A program made the translations under genes and the position numbers. Of a stretch of DNA of 64,000 bases, positions 46,933-56,277 are shown piece by piece. This DNA is from Hoylesella loescheii DSM 19665 = JCM 12249 = ATCC 15930 (GTDB lineage: Bacteria; Bacteroidota; Bacteroidia; Bacteroidales; Bacteroidaceae): contig NZ_KB899210.1 in the NCBI RefSeq assembly GCF_000378085.1, forward strand, positions 310,001 through 374,000, written 5' to 3'. Every line of letters starts with the position of its first letter. The stretch's first letter is position 1. Under the pieces are notes generated by a model. That model searched no databases, was not told the origin of the DNA, and was given only the letters and a program-made list of their open reading frames with translations.

Positions 46933-49182
46933 TTATGCCAGTTTGCTGTGCGCCTGACGTGCAATAACGTCGAGTTGCTGCTCTTTGGTCAGGTCGATGA
47001 ACTTAACTGCATATCCACTTACGCGGATAGTGAAGTTGGCATACTCCTCTTTTTCGGGATGTTCCATGCAGTCGATGAGCTTCTCAACACCAAATACGTT
47101 CACGTTAAGATGGTGTGCGCCTTGGTCGAAATAGCCATCCATCACGCCAACAAGCGTATTTACGCGCTCCTCTTCATTGTGACCGAGGGTGCTGGGGGCG
47201 ATAGTCTGTGTGTTGGAGATACCATCGAGCGCATATTCGTAAGGCAATTTGGCCACCGAATTAAGCGAAGCCAGCAGTCCGTTCTTCTCTGCACCGTACG
47301 AGGGATTAGCTCCTGGTGCCAGAGGAGCACCTTCGGGGCGACCGTCGGGCATGTTGCTGGTGAACTTACCATAAACAACGTTCGAAGTAATGGTAAGGAT
47401 ACTAGTGGTGGGTTCTGAGTTGCGATAGGTTTGGTGCTTACGAATCATATTCATGAACGTCTTCAACAGCCACACGGCAATGTCATCGGCACGATCGTCG
47501 TCGTTACCATAGCGTGGGAAATCGCCCACCGTTTCGAACTTAACAGGGAAGCCCGTGTCGTCGCGAACGATGTTAACCTTGGCGTATTTGATGGCGCAAA
47601 TGGAGTCGACCACATGACTAAAACCTGCAATACCTGTTGCGAATGTGCGGCGAACATCTGTATCTATCAATGCCAATTCAGCTGCCTCGTAGAAGTATTT
47701 GTCGTGCATGTAGTGGATAAGGTTAAGTGTGTTGACATAAACGCCAACCAACCATTCCATCATATCCATGAAACGGGGCATGAATTCTTCGTAAGTTACA
47801 ACGTCGCCAAGTATCGGACGGAGGGCAGGACCGCATTGTTCGCGGGTCTTAGAGTCTACACCGCCACTGATAGCGTATGTAAGACACTTGGCCAAGTTGG
47901 CACGTGCACCGAAGAATTGCATCTCCTTACCCGTCTGTGTGGCCGAAACGCAACAGCAAATGGAGTAATCGTCACCCCAAACAGGACGCATCACGTCGTC
48001 GTTTTCATACTGAATGGAGCTTGTTTTCACAGATATTCTTGAAGCATAGCGCTTGAAACCTTCGGGCAGACGCGAGCAATAGAGCACCGTGAGGTTAGGT
48101 TCTGGCGATGGACCCATGTTTTCGAGGGTGTGAAGGAAGCGGAAATCGCTCTTCGTAACCATCGAACGACCATCTTGTCCCATACCTGCCACTTCGAGCG
48201 TAGCCCAAACAGGGTCGCCAGAGAATAACTGGTTGTAGGCGGGAATACGAGCGAACTTCACCATGCGGAACTTCATCACGAGGTGGTCGATAAGTTCTTG
48301 CGCCTCGGCTTCGGTGAGTGTGCCTTCGTTAAAGTCTCTTTGGATATATATATCAAGGAAGGTGGAGATGCGTCCAACCGACATTGCTGCGCCGTTTTGT
48401 GTCTTAATGGCACCCAGATAGCCAAAGTAAAGCCACTGAACAGCCTCGCGAGCGTTGTTGGCAGGTTTTGAAATGTCGTATCCGTAAATTTTCGCCATCT
48501 CTTTCAGTTCTTTCAATGCCTTGATTTGCATTGATATCTCTTCGCGCAAACGTATGATATCTTCAGTCATAACGCCACAACCGCAGTTTCGTTTGTCTTT
48601 CTCCTTCTCGTCGATAAGGAAGTCGACACCGTAAAGAGCAACGCGACGATAGTCTCCAACGATACGTCCGCGACCGTATGTATCAGGCAAACCAGTAAGA
48701 ATATGATTGTGGCGAACGAGCTTCATCTCGTCGGTGTAAGCATCAAAAACGCCATCATTGTGTGTTTTACAGTATTTAGTGAAAATCTCGTGTAGTTTTT
48801 CGGATGGTTGGTAACCATAAGTCGTGCAAGCTTGTTCGGCCATATGGATGCCACCATAAGGCATAAAGGCACGTTTGAGGGGTTTATCGGTCTGAATACC
48901 TACAACCTTTTCGAGGTCTTTAGTGTTGTCGCCGATGTAGCCAGGACCGTAAGCTGTCATTCCCGAGACCACTTCGGTCTCCATATCTAGGACTCCTCCC
49001 TTGGCGCGTTCTTCCTTTTGAAGAGCTTGCAGCATACCCCAAAGTTTGTTGGTGGCATCTGTTGGCTCGGCCAGAAAACTCTCGTCACCATCGTAAATGG
49101 TGTAGTTGTTCTGTATGAATTCACGTACATTGACTTCATCAAGCCATTTCTTTCCTGTGAAGCCTCTCCACTCTTGTCTCAT
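46933..49182 (-). CDS. pflB: Formate C-acetyltransferase (pyruvate formate-lyase)
   Basis: 749 residues from the ATG of [13 protein letters not shown]; another Met lies 8 codons upstream. The adjacent cysteine pair of the active site is in [10 protein letters not shown], and the C-terminal glycyl-radical loop is [11 protein letters not shown]. It cleaves pyruvate and CoA to acetyl-CoA and formate without oxygen. The gene order pflB-pflA matches most fermenters. The minus strand around 49273-49266 has a TAACTTTG -7-like element. The window therefore carries both pyruvate routes, PFOR and PFL. Confidence 0.96.
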   Translation of the reverse strand: MRQEWRGFTGKKWLDEVNVREFIQNNYTIYDGDESFLAEPTDATNKLWGMLQALQKEERAKGGVLDMETEVVSGMTAYGPGYIGDNTKDLEKVVGIQTDKPLKRAFMPYGGIHMAEQACTTYGYQPSEKLHEIFTKYCKTHNDGVFDAYTDEMKLVRHNHILTGLPDTYGRGRIVGDYRRVALYGVDFLIDEKEKDKRNCGCGVMTEDIIRLREEISMQIKALKELKEMAKIYGYDISKPANNAREAVQWLYFGYLGAIKTQNGAAMSVGRISTFLDIYIQRDFNEGTLTEAEAQELIDHLVMKFRMVKFARIPAYNQLFSGDPVWATLEVAGMGQDGRSMVTKSDFRFLHTLENMGPSPEPNLTVLYCSRLPEGFKRYASRISVKTSSIQYENDDVMRPVWGDDYSICCCVSATQTGKEMQFFGARANLAKCLTYAISGGVDSKTREQCGPALRPILGDVVTYEEFMPRFMDMMEWLVGVYVNTLNLIHYMHDKYFYEAAELALIDTDVRRTFATGIAGFSHVVDSICAIKYAKVNIVRDDTGFPVKFETVGDFPRYGNDDDRADDIAVWLLKTFMNMIRKHQTYRNSEPTTSILTITSNVVYGKFTSNMPDGRPEGAPLAPGANPSYGAEKNGLLASLNSVAKLPYEYALDGISNTQTIAPSTLGHNEEERVNTLVGVMDGYFDQGAHHLNVNVFGVEKLIDCMEHPEKEEYANFTIRVSGYAVKFIDLTKEQQLDVIARQAHSKLA

Positions 49183-49239
49183 TTTTATTAAATGTTTGTT
49201 TGACATAATGTGCCGTGAAGCACAAAAACATTGCAAAAA

Positions 49240-49552
49240 AACTGCTTAATGGCAGATTTCGGATGCAAAGTTACATCTAAAAGCAGAACCAAACAATACT
49301 AACTTATAAGTATTTTGTATTTTATACAAAAGGGGATGCCCTACCCTATCTGCCTATCAATCAACGAATAAAATACAAAAGTACACCAAATATGGTGTCC
49401 TAGTGAATGATTTAGATGGAATAAACATAAAGGAGTGGATAAAAGTAAGCGCAACTAGCGCTAGACGTGTTAAAAGAATAAGATAAGAAATGGTTGTAAT
49501 TGCCTAAACCATAGGCCAAAAAGGAATGGTTAAAATAACAAAAATGCCTAGT
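49240..49552. other. Gene-free stretch upstream of pflB
   Basis: It holds the pflB promoter region next to 49273 and a small GCCTA/TAGGC hairpin near 49502-49515. I see no further gene. Confidence 0.5.
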
Positions 49553-49600
49553 TGGTAGTCAAATGAAACACATTATTAATTAGGCTTCGTTTGACTACCA
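49553..49600 (-). terminator. Long-loop inverted repeat downstream of the amylase-AlaX gene
   Basis: TGGTAGTCAAA (49553-49563) and TTTGACTACCA (49590-49600) are perfectly complementary with 26 nt between. It lies 50 nt after the stop on the minus strand. No clear T-run follows. Confidence 0.45.
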
Positions 49601-49650
49601 GCCAAGCATATACCTGCATATATTTACTGTTAAAGGTAAGCGGTAACGCT

Positions 49651-51801
49651 TTATACAAGTTTGAAACGAACGCGGAAAGTGCGTGTGGGTTCGTCCCAAT
49701 TGGTGCCCAACATCACAAACTTGCCAATTTGTCCTGTGGAACGGACATGCTTGCCGATGCAAGGGCAAGTGTCGAAGTCGCCAATTCGAACAATACGCAC
49801 AACATTAGAATAGTCGTCGGGAACGCGATCAAGGTCGATTCCTTCGGGCAAGTCGTACCTGTCTACAAGCTCGTATGTAACAGGAAGGTCCTCTTCTATC
49901 AGCTCGTTCATGCGCCTTTCTATTTCCTTCTCATCTTGTCGCGAAGGCTTTCGGTCGAGTGTGTAGCTTATCTTGCTTTTCTTTCGCTCCACATGTGCAT
50001 TGGTCGAGCGACCGCAGTCGAACATTCTAATCATCACTTGGTTAAGCAAATGCTCGGCCGTGTGTGCTGGCGGGAACTCATCCTTATTGTGCGTGCACAG
50101 CAATAGTTCGTCGTCTTTCATCTTGGTTTTAAACTTAAATATTCTGCCATTATATGGAGCGAGGGTCATTGGAATCTTTCCGTCACGACTGAGGCTTTCT
50201 ATTGTTGTTTCGCCTGTGAGCAAATCTATTGCGCCAAATCGTCCTTCTGGCAATTGCAGATAGTCGAACGCGTGCCCCGGAATATTTACCTGCACGCTAT
50301 CGGTATCGCCAGAGAAGTTAACTGCAATCAAAAGCAACTCGTCTTGCCACTTTCGTAGAAAGGCAAAGTGTTTTGCTGGGTTGAAATTGTCTGATTGAGG
50401 ATTAACATACATCAGGTCGAAGAACAGTCCTTTGCCTATAGCCAATTCACCACGCGCTATGCGAAGGATATGCTGATACTGCGCATAAATCTCGTTTTCG
50501 TGGGCAGAAAGCTGTTCGCGGTCAAAGTATCCACGATAGATAGAGCCAACTGTCCAATAGTCGAAGATGGTCGTGCGCCCGTCAACACCACTAAACCCTT
50601 CGTTCTCCATACCTACCTCGCCAAACTCCTGACCAGCATATATCAGCATGGGATTACGTTGCAACAAGGCCGACACTATTAAAGCAGGTATCGCCCGTTG
50701 TGCATCGCCACAGAAAAAGGGACTTGCTATGCGTTGTTCATCATGGTTTTCAAGGAAGTAAAGCATGTGCTTGCCAATGTCGTCGAGTGATTGCCACTGG
50801 TAGGTGATGGCAGATGCATGACTTTCTTGGCGTACGATGCTCTTGATACAATCGTACATGCCAACCTTGTCGTAAAGGTAATCGAAGCCGGATTGTACAT
50901 AGACGCGGTATTGAGAAGGGTCGTACACCTCGCCAATGACGATAACCTGAGGGTGATTTTCTTTTAATATGCTGGTGGCATATTGCCAAAAGGCTGTTGG
51001 AACCATTTCAACCATATCACAACGAAATCCATCTACGCCAGTCTCAGCCCAAAACAGGAGGATGTCTACCATCTTCTTCCAAGTGTTGGGCACAGGAACG
51101 AAATGCTCGCTACGTCCCCCTGCGTCGCAATAATCGATGCCGTAGTTCAGCTTGATGGTTTCGTACCAGTCGTTAATGCCTGGATGATTGTCAAAACGAT
51201 CGTTACCTGTTGCCTTAGCAGGTTGTTCATGGTAAATGTTACCTGCGCTATCGGTGAGCGATATGGAAGGTTCGAACGGCTTTCCCCAACAATAATAGAA
51301 GTTATTGTTTGTAGAAAAATGCAGGCTGGTGTCGTCGTCTTCGCCCAAGTCTACCACGCCATTCGGGCAACAGACCGACTTATATTGGCGTGCAACGTGG
51401 TTGGGTACGAAGTCAATAATTACCTTCATACCACATTCGTGCACCCTTTGCACCAGGGCTTTGAACTCTTCGAACCGATGTTCAACATCTACGGCCAAAT
51501 CGGGTGATACGTCGTAATAATCGGTAATGGCGTAAGGCGATCCCGCCTTTCCCTTCACAATGGCACTGTGTTGTGTGGGAATGCCATACGCAGAGTAGTC
51601 AGTTTGCGAGGCATGGCGTATGATTCCCGTAAACCAAATGTGGCTAATGCCCAGCTTATGGATGCGTTGCAGAGCCTGTTCGTCGAAGTCGTTCATCTTT
51701 CCACAACCATTTTCGACAATCGTCCCCCACTTCTTGTTAGTGAGGTTACGATTGCCGAAAAGTCGTGGAAACACTTGATATATAATAATCTTGTTGTTCA
51801 C
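49651..51801 (-). CDS. GH13 alpha-amylase fused in frame to an AlaX-like tRNA-editing domain
   Basis: 716 residues if read from the GTG at 51801 (VNNKIIIYQVFPRLFGN), where GH13 similarity begins; the upstream frame overlaps fabD. Residues about 1-550 are GH13: VIIDFVPNHVARQ, GVDGFRCDMVEMVP (nucleophile Asp), VIVIGEVYDP (acid Glu), FLENHDEQRIASP (third Asp). Residues about 561-716, from an internal ATG at 50121, carry the alanyl-tRNA editing zinc motif: HTAEHLL (HxxxH) and CPCIGKHV (CxxxH). No stop lies between. There is no signal peptide, so the protein is cytoplasmic. A stop-codon loss joining two genes, internal initiation at 50121, or a sequencing error are alternatives to a true fusion. 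Confidence 0.78.
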   Translation of the reverse strand: MNNKIIIYQVFPRLFGNRNLTNKKWGTIVENGCGKMNDFDEQALQRIHKLGISHIWFTGIIRHASQTDYSAYGIPTQHSAIVKGKAGSPYAITDYYDVSPDLAVDVEHRFEEFKALVQRVHECGMKVIIDFVPNHVARQYKSVCCPNGVVDLGEDDDTSLHFSTNNNFYYCWGKPFEPSISLTDSAGNIYHEQPAKATGNDRFDNHPGINDWYETIKLNYGIDYCDAGGRSEHFVPVPNTWKKMVDILLFWAETGVDGFRCDMVEMVPTAFWQYATSILKENHPQVIVIGEVYDPSQYRVYVQSGFDYLYDKVGMYDCIKSIVRQESHASAITYQWQSLDDIGKHMLYFLENHDEQRIASPFFCGDAQRAIPALIVSALLQRNPMLIYAGQEFGEVGMENEGFSGVDGRTTIFDYWTVGSIYRGYFDREQLSAHENEIYAQYQHILRIARGELAIGKGLFFDLMYVNPQSDNFNPAKHFAFLRKWQDELLLIAVNFSGDTDSVQVNIPGHAFDYLQLPEGRFGAIDLLTGETTIESLSRDGKIPMTLAPYNGRIFKFKTKMKDDELLLCTHNKDEFPPAHTAEHLLNQVMIRMFDCGRSTNAHVERKKSKISYTLDRKPSRQDEKEIERRMNELIEEDLPVTYELVDRYDLPEGIDLDRVPDDYSNVVRIVRIGDFDTCPCIGKHVRSTGQIGKFVMLGTNWDEPTRTFRVRFKLV

Positions 51802-51824
51802 GATGGTGTGTTTGTTCCAAAATA

Positions 51825-51844
51825 GGAATGCTAAAGGGCATTCC
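51825..51844 (-). terminator. Short hairpin after fabD
   Basis: GGAATGC and GCATTCC form a perfect 7-bp stem with a 6-nt loop; on the minus strand TATTTTGG follows. It lies 11 nt after the fabD stop and 24 nt before the GTG of the amylase gene. Confidence 0.55.
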
Positions 51845-51854
51845 CGTGTGTCGG

Positions 51855-52742
51855 TTATTCTATACCGTGTGCCGTAACGTCCTTGTCGATGCGGCCAATC
51901 ATACCTTGTAGAGCTTTGCCAGGACCACATTCGGTGAAATCGTTAGCACCGTCTTTGATCATGTTTTGCACGCTAGAGGTCCATCTTACTGAGCTAGTAA
52001 GCTGTGCTATGAGGTTTTTCTTAATCTCTTCAGGTGCTGTGTGAGATTGTCCATCAACGTTTTGGTAAACGGGACATTTGGGTTCGGCAAACGTCGTGTT
52101 CTCAATGGCGGTCTGCAATTCGTCTTTTGCAGGTTGCATTAGGGGCGAATGGAATGCTCCGCCTACCTTTAGGGGTAGTGCACGCTTTGCTCCAGCTTCT
52201 TTAAGAAGTTCGCAAGCTTGGTTAACGGCATCGATATTACCCGAGATAACAAGCTGTCCGGGGCAGTTGTAATTAGCAGCAACCACCACATTGCCTGTTG
52301 TGCTTACCTGTTGGCAAATCTTTTCCACGGTTTCGTCGTCCAATCCAACAATGGCTGCCATTGTTCCGGGGGCTACCTCGCATGCTTTTTGCATAGCCAT
52401 AGCACGTGCATAAACCAAACGCAAGCCATCTTCGAAGCTCAATGCGCCTGCTGCAACTAATGCGGAGAACTCACCCAAGCTGTGTCCTGCAACCATTGCG
52501 GGGGTAAATTCGTCACCCAGACAGAGGGCAGAAATAACACTATGCAAGAAAACTGCAGGCTGAGTGATCTTCGTTTCTTTAAGTTGCTCGTCGGTTCCGT
52601 TGAACATAATGTCCGTGATACTGTAACCAAGAATGTCGTTGGCCTTATCGAACAATTCCTTTGCCAAAGGCTTCGAGTCGTATAGGTCTTTGCCCATACC
52701 TGCAAATTGCGCTCCCTGACCAGGGAAAACGTATGCTTTCAT
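51855..52742 (-). CDS. fabD: Malonyl-CoA:ACP transacylase
   Basis: 295 residues. The N-terminus MKAYVFPGQGAQFAGMGKDL, the nucleophile motif GHSLGEFSALVAAG and the His region GGAFHSPLMQPAKDEL are all present. It loads malonyl groups onto acyl carrier protein for fatty-acid synthesis. Other fab genes are not adjacent. The promoter lies about 235 nt upstream, so the mRNA has a long leader containing a terminator-like hairpin. Confidence 0.96.
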   Translation of the reverse strand: MKAYVFPGQGAQFAGMGKDLYDSKPLAKELFDKANDILGYSITDIMFNGTDEQLKETKITQPAVFLHSVISALCLGDEFTPAMVAGHSLGEFSALVAAGALSFEDGLRLVYARAMAMQKACEVAPGTMAAIVGLDDETVEKICQQVSTTGNVVVAANYNCPGQLVISGNIDAVNQACELLKEAGAKRALPLKVGGAFHSPLMQPAKDELQTAIENTTFAEPKCPVYQNVDGQSHTAPEEIKKNLIAQLTSSVRWTSSVQNMIKDGANDFTECGPGKALQGMIGRIDKDVTAHGIE

Positions 52743-52793
52743 ACCGAATTTAATTTGTTGTTATAATTGATTTAAAATTCTATGGTGCATTCT

Positions 52794-52833
52794 AAAAAAA
52801 TCCCCATTCGGCACAAGTCCGTATTAATCGGGA
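52794..52833 (-). promoter_or_regulatory. Attenuator-like terminator in the fabD leader
   Basis: On the minus strand TCCCGATT (52833-52826) pairs with AATGGGGA (52808-52801) with one mismatch, and an inner CGG/CCG pair extends it. Seven T residues (52800-52794) follow. It lies 50 nt before the fabD start. A second hairpin, GTGGTT/AACCAC at 52901-52885, and a 31-codon frame (52867-52772) that overlaps the terminator are also in the leader. The product could be an attenuated ~180-nt RNA or a stand-alone small RNA. Confidence 0.5.
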
Positions 52834-52981
52834 GGCTCTTCACTGGCTTTTTGACTTCATCTAGCATTTTTGCTTGTGCTTTCTGTGGTTCAGTCAACCA
52901 CGTTCTTTCAACAAATGAGCGAAATATGCTTAGATATAGCCTAAAAAATCAGCAAAGAAATCTTAGAAACTCGCCATTTTG

Positions 52982-53013
52982 CAAAATTAATACTTTTCTT
53001 TCAACTCTGCAAA
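52982..53013 (-). promoter_or_regulatory. Promoter of fabD
   Basis: On the minus strand TTTG (53013-53010), a 20-nt spacer and TAATTTTG (52989-52982) match the consensus. Confidence 0.7.
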
Positions 53014-53395
53014 TTATCGGTAAACGATGCTTGTTTGCTGTTTACAAAAACCACTCATTATTATATAGAGCAATACGAAATGCCACGGAGCGAAACGTAA
53101 AGAATGGTGGACAAGACATATAAATACACTTCTTGGCGTGACAGGAAATTATAGGAATAAGGATGAAGGATAAAGAAGTTAGGCTGCCGTTTATGGCACG
53201 ACGCATGCGGATTTCACTAGCATCAGCTTATATATAAATGGTATGAATGTTGCATGAAATTCGTATTGACAAGCTGGTTAGTAAGGGATGGTGAAGTGTT
53301 TTCAAAACTCCAGCTGTTTTGCATCTGACATGGAAAACGTCATCATGTTGTGGTTGTGTCGTTATAGTATAATTAATAGGACATCATTACTTTGC

Positions 53396-53794
53396 GCGAG
53401 TTCGGGATAAAGCACAATTGTTACGCCAACTGCAATGTAGCACTAGGTAGCAAGATTGTCATTTCTTTATCTCTTCAGTCTTGTTCAAAAGGCATGGTGT
53501 CTTATCCCGAACTCTCCAAATAACCATTCCGTCATTCGCATTTTTATAGTTCAGAAAATGCGCTTTCTATGCCTTGATTATGCATGATTAGATTATCCGC
53601 CGTGTTATATATGTTTTGGACGGCTGTTCCATCTTATATGGAATGCTGTTCCAGTTGAACTGGAATACCATTCCAGCTAATCTGGAACAGGGGTACATCT
53701 TAGCTGTAACAAAGCAGAAGTTTAAAAAGTTCACTACAAGAGTTTGTAAGGTGGTGAATGAAAGCTGGCGTTTGGAGGTATGAAAGGTGAGTTG
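53396..53794 (+). repeat. ~400-bp dispersed intergenic repeat, copy D (plus orientation)
   Basis: It aligns end to end with the minus strand of 5161-5562. The first part (53398-53514) is bounded by a perfect 13-bp inverted repeat, GAGTTCGGGATAA and TTATCCCGAACTC. The second part holds the four-unit 22-bp array. It lies between fabD and the rpsF-rpsR-rplI operon. The flanks 53020-53395 and 53795-53940 have no supported gene. Confidence 0.85.
53623..53710 (+). repeat. Four-unit 22-bp palindrome array, copy D
   Basis: Units at 53623-53644, 53645-53666, 53667-53688 and 53689-53710. The first three follow GTTCCA-N7-TGGAAT/C; the last reads GGTACA-N7-TGTAAC, followed by AAAGCAGAAG as in copy B. 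Confidence 0.85.
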
Positions 53795-53941
53795 TTGATG
53801 ATATTGTAATATTGAACACGCATACATCATGCTAGCAAAGGAAACGTAGACAATGGTTTATTGAGTCTCCTTTTATTAAAGCCCAATGTAGAGCATGTCA
53901 CTAGGAAGTGTGCATAGAGTGGTAACTTGCTTATAAATCAA

Positions 53942-53973
53942 AACCCCGATTGACCTACAGGACAATCGGGGTT
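53942..53973 (-). terminator. Terminator of the rpsF-rpsR-rplI operon
   Basis: AACCCCGATTG pairs perfectly with CAATCGGGGTT; on the minus strand TTTTGATTT follows. Confidence 0.85.
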
Positions 53974-54000
53974 CATATAGATTTGCTTTACAGTGCAAAA

Positions 54001-54540
54001 TTATTCAGCAGCGGGAGCTTCTTCAACCTCGGCCTTAGGAGCTTCCTCTACGGCCTTAACGGCAGGTGCTTCTTCTTCAGCGGGTGTTTCAACCACAGCA
54101 TTTTCAGCTACAACCTTTACAGGAACGACAATCTCTACCTCCTTGTGGAAGTGAACAACTGCCTCGAAATCGCCAACACGCTTTATGTCGCGCATGGTGA
54201 TGATCTTCCTGTCAACCTCGATGCCTAGCTTCTTCAGTTCCTCGGCAACAGTGGCGGCGTTAACCGAACCATATGTTGCGCCAGTAGCAGAAACCTTAGC
54301 TTCGATAACGAGGGCAACGCCTTCGAGAGCTTGTGCCTTCTTCTCTGCCTCGGCCTTGATGGCTGCGAGCTTGTGTGCTTGTTGCTTCAGATTTTCGGCA
54401 AGAACCTTCTTAGCCGACTCAGAGGCAATAACAGCCTTACCCGTAGGGATGAGATAGTTACGGCCATAGCCGCTTTTAACGTTTACAATATCGTTCTTAT
54501 AACCTAGCCCGATAATGTCTTCTTTCAGTATTAATTCCAT
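54001..54540 (-). CDS. rplI: 50S ribosomal protein L9 with acidic C-terminal extension
   Basis: 179 residues. The N-terminal RNA-binding domain MELILKEDIIGLGYKNDIVNVKSGYGRNYLIP is typical, followed by the long helix and the C-terminal domain up to about residue 148. The last ~30 residues (TPAEEEAPAVKAVEEAPKAE and following) are an Ala/Glu/Pro-rich tail beyond the standard length, likely disordered. It is the third gene of the rpsF-rpsR-rplI operon. Confidence 0.95.
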   Translation of the reverse strand: MELILKEDIIGLGYKNDIVNVKSGYGRNYLIPTGKAVIASESAKKVLAENLKQQAHKLAAIKAEAEKKAQALEGVALVIEAKVSATGATYGSVNAATVAEELKKLGIEVDRKIITMRDIKRVGDFEAVVHFHKEVEIVVPVKVVAENAVVETPAEEEAPAVKAVEEAPKAEVEEAPAAE

Positions 54541-54557
54541 TCTGTTCCTCCTCTTTC

Positions 54558-54827
54558 TTATTTCATCAAATCGGTTACATAAGGAAGCAACGCTATTTGG
54601 CGTGCGCGCTTAATGGCTTGAGCCACGCGGCGTTGGTATTTGAGCGAAGTGCCAGTGATGCGACGGGGCAAAATCTTACCCTGTTCGTTAAGGAACTTCT
54701 TGAGGAACTCGGGATCCTTATAGTCGATATATTTGATACCGCTCTTCTTGAAACGGCAATACTTCTTCTTTTTGGTGTCCACCGACGGTGGGGTCAAATA
54801 GCGAATTTCTGATTGCTTGTCTGCCAT
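54558..54827 (-). CDS. rpsR: 30S ribosomal protein S18
   Basis: 89 residues. [22 protein letters not shown] and [25 protein letters not shown] are diagnostic. It binds S6 in the central domain of the 30S subunit. It starts 2 nt after the rpsF stop. Confidence 0.97.
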   Translation of the reverse strand: MADKQSEIRYLTPPSVDTKKKKYCRFKKSGIKYIDYKDPEFLKKFLNEQGKILPRRITGTSLKYQRRVAQAIKRARQIALLPYVTDLMK

Positions 54828-54829
54828 GT

Positions 54830-55177
54830 TTAAGCCTCCTCTAATTTTTTAGTCCATTTGTGCTTTCTCTTCTCGGCATATTGTACGGCGTACTTGTCGA
54901 GCTTCACTGTCATGTGACGGATTACCTTCTCGTCGCGGCGATAGCCAGTTTCGAGCGATTTAATCACTTCAGGCTCTGCTTTGAATTCCAACAGGCAGTA
55001 GAAGCCAGTTGATTTCTTCTGAATAGCATAAGCCATCTTTTTCAATCCCCAAGCCTCTTCGTTCACGATCTCTGCACCCTTATCGGTGAGGAGCTTCTTG
55101 AATTTAGCGACCGTTTCCTTCATCTGTTCATCAGACAAAACGGGAGTCAAAATGAAAACGGTTTCGTATTGATTCAT
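54830..55177 (-). CDS. rpsF: 30S ribosomal protein S6
   Basis: 115 residues. [21 protein letters not shown] and [17 protein letters not shown] are family signatures. It is the first gene of the operon, with a consensus promoter 43 nt upstream. An S6:S18 leader element, known in other phyla, is not evident in the short leader. Confidence 0.96.
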   Translation of the reverse strand: MNQYETVFILTPVLSDEQMKETVAKFKKLLTDKGAEIVNEEAWGLKKMAYAIQKKSTGFYCLLEFKAEPEVIKSLETGYRRDEKVIRHMTVKLDKYAVQYAEKRKHKWTKKLEEA

Positions 55178-55220
55178 ACTAAAAATGTAATTAATAAATG
55201 TTATTTTGCAAATTGCGGTG

Positions 55221-55252
55221 CAAAGGTATTGATTTTTATTGATTTAACCAAA
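55221..55252 (-). promoter_or_regulatory. Promoter of the rpsF operon
   Basis: On the minus strand TTTG (55252-55249), a 20-nt spacer and TACCTTTG (55228-55221). Confidence 0.78.
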
Positions 55253-55288
55253 CCTTTTTTGTAATTTTGTCTTCACATAGAATTGATT

Positions 55289-55468
55289 ATGAGGAAATTT
55301 TATCCATATATCGGCCTTGCGATGGTTTGCATTGGCGTTATTGTCTTTCTTGTTAGCTATTTTGCAAGATGGACACACACGAACCTTCCACTCTTTGTGG
55401 GATTAACTTTTGTGGTTGCGGGCGCCGTGATTCATGTTGTTTGGCAAAAGAAATCTAGTGAATATTAG
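55289..55468 (+). CDS. Small two-helix membrane protein, unknown function
   Basis: 59 residues from ATG 55289 (MRKFYPYIGLAMVCIGVIVF). Two hydrophobic segments at about 6-27 and 33-53 suggest a helical hairpin in the inner membrane, with a short Lys-rich tail. TAATTTTG at 55262-55269 is a good -7 element 19 nt upstream. It is divergent from rpsF. Confidence 0.75.
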   Translation: MRKFYPYIGLAMVCIGVIVFLVSYFARWTHTNLPLFVGLTFVVAGAVIHVVWQKKSSEY

Positions 55469-55575
55469 ACGCGCTCGTCTGCTTGTCGGTTGGCCAATAA
55501 GCGTCAACGGGACGCAGGTAGGTTTTACCGTGCGCCCCGTTAAAATGGAAAGCTAAGGTTAAGCTATCTATTTAT

Positions 55576-56274
55576 TTACTCCACTTCGGGTGTAATCAAC
55601 TTATATCCTTTACCATGAATGTTGATGATTTCGATATCATCGTCGTCCTTCAAATGCTTACGCAACTTGGTGATATACACGTCCATTGAGCGTGCATTGA
55701 AATAGTTGTCGTCTATCCAAATGGTTTTTAGGGCGAAGTCGCGTTGCAGAATTTCGTTGGCGTGTGAACAAAGCAGTGCCAAAAGCTCATTCTCCTTGGT
55801 AGTGAGCTTGGTTTGCTTGTCGCCAATGGTAAGCAATTGCTTCTGCGTATCAAACACGAACTTGCCTATATGGTATAAGGTGTTCTCCTTATTCTTCTTT
55901 CCGCGTACACGGCGCAATATGGCTTCTACACGGAAAACAAGTTCTTCCATCGAGAAGGGCTTGGTGATATAGTCGTCTGCACCAATCTTGAAACCTTCCA
56001 GAATATCTTCTTTCAGTGTCTTGGCCGTCAAGAAGATGATAGGAATTTCAGAGTTAGCCTGCCTTATTTCCTGTGCCAGTGTAAAGCCGTCTTTCTTTGG
56101 CATCATTACGTCTAGCACGCAAATGTCAAACTTTGTTTTTAGAAATGCCTTGTAACCAGCTTCGCCGTCAGGACAAAGTTCGGCCATATAGCCCTTAGCC
56201 TGCAAGTACTCACGAAGCAACATTCCTAAATTCTCATCATCTTCGCATAACAGGATTTTCAATTTCTCGTCCAT
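55576..56274 (-). CDS. rprY: OmpR-family response regulator RprY
   Basis: 232 residues. The receiver domain has the acidic pair CEDDENLG, phosphorylation site CVLDVMMPKKDGF (Asp near 55), FLTAKT and the switch Lys in DDYITKPFSMEEL. The C-terminal winged helix has LTTKENELLALLCSHANEIL and ARSMDVYITKLRKHL. The wording matches RprY of Bacteroides fragilis, linked there to membrane and stress genes. It starts 3 nt after the kinase gene rprX. Confidence 0.93.
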   Translation of the reverse strand: MDEKLKILLCEDDENLGMLLREYLQAKGYMAELCPDGEAGYKAFLKTKFDICVLDVMMPKKDGFTLAQEIRQANSEIPIIFLTAKTLKEDILEGFKIGADDYITKPFSMEELVFRVEAILRRVRGKKNKENTLYHIGKFVFDTQKQLLTIGDKQTKLTTKENELLALLCSHANEILQRDFALKTIWIDDNYFNARSMDVYITKLRKHLKDDDDIEIINIHGKGYKLITPEVE

Positions 56275-56277
56275 ACT

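Noticed and set aside
51802..51930. 43-residue N-terminal extension of the amylase
   Set aside because: It overlaps the fabD 3' end and terminator; GH13 similarity starts at the GTG at 51801.
52782..53123. 113-codon plus-strand frame upstream of fabD
   Set aside because: It lies over the fabD promoter and leader on the other strand and has no convincing start or domain.
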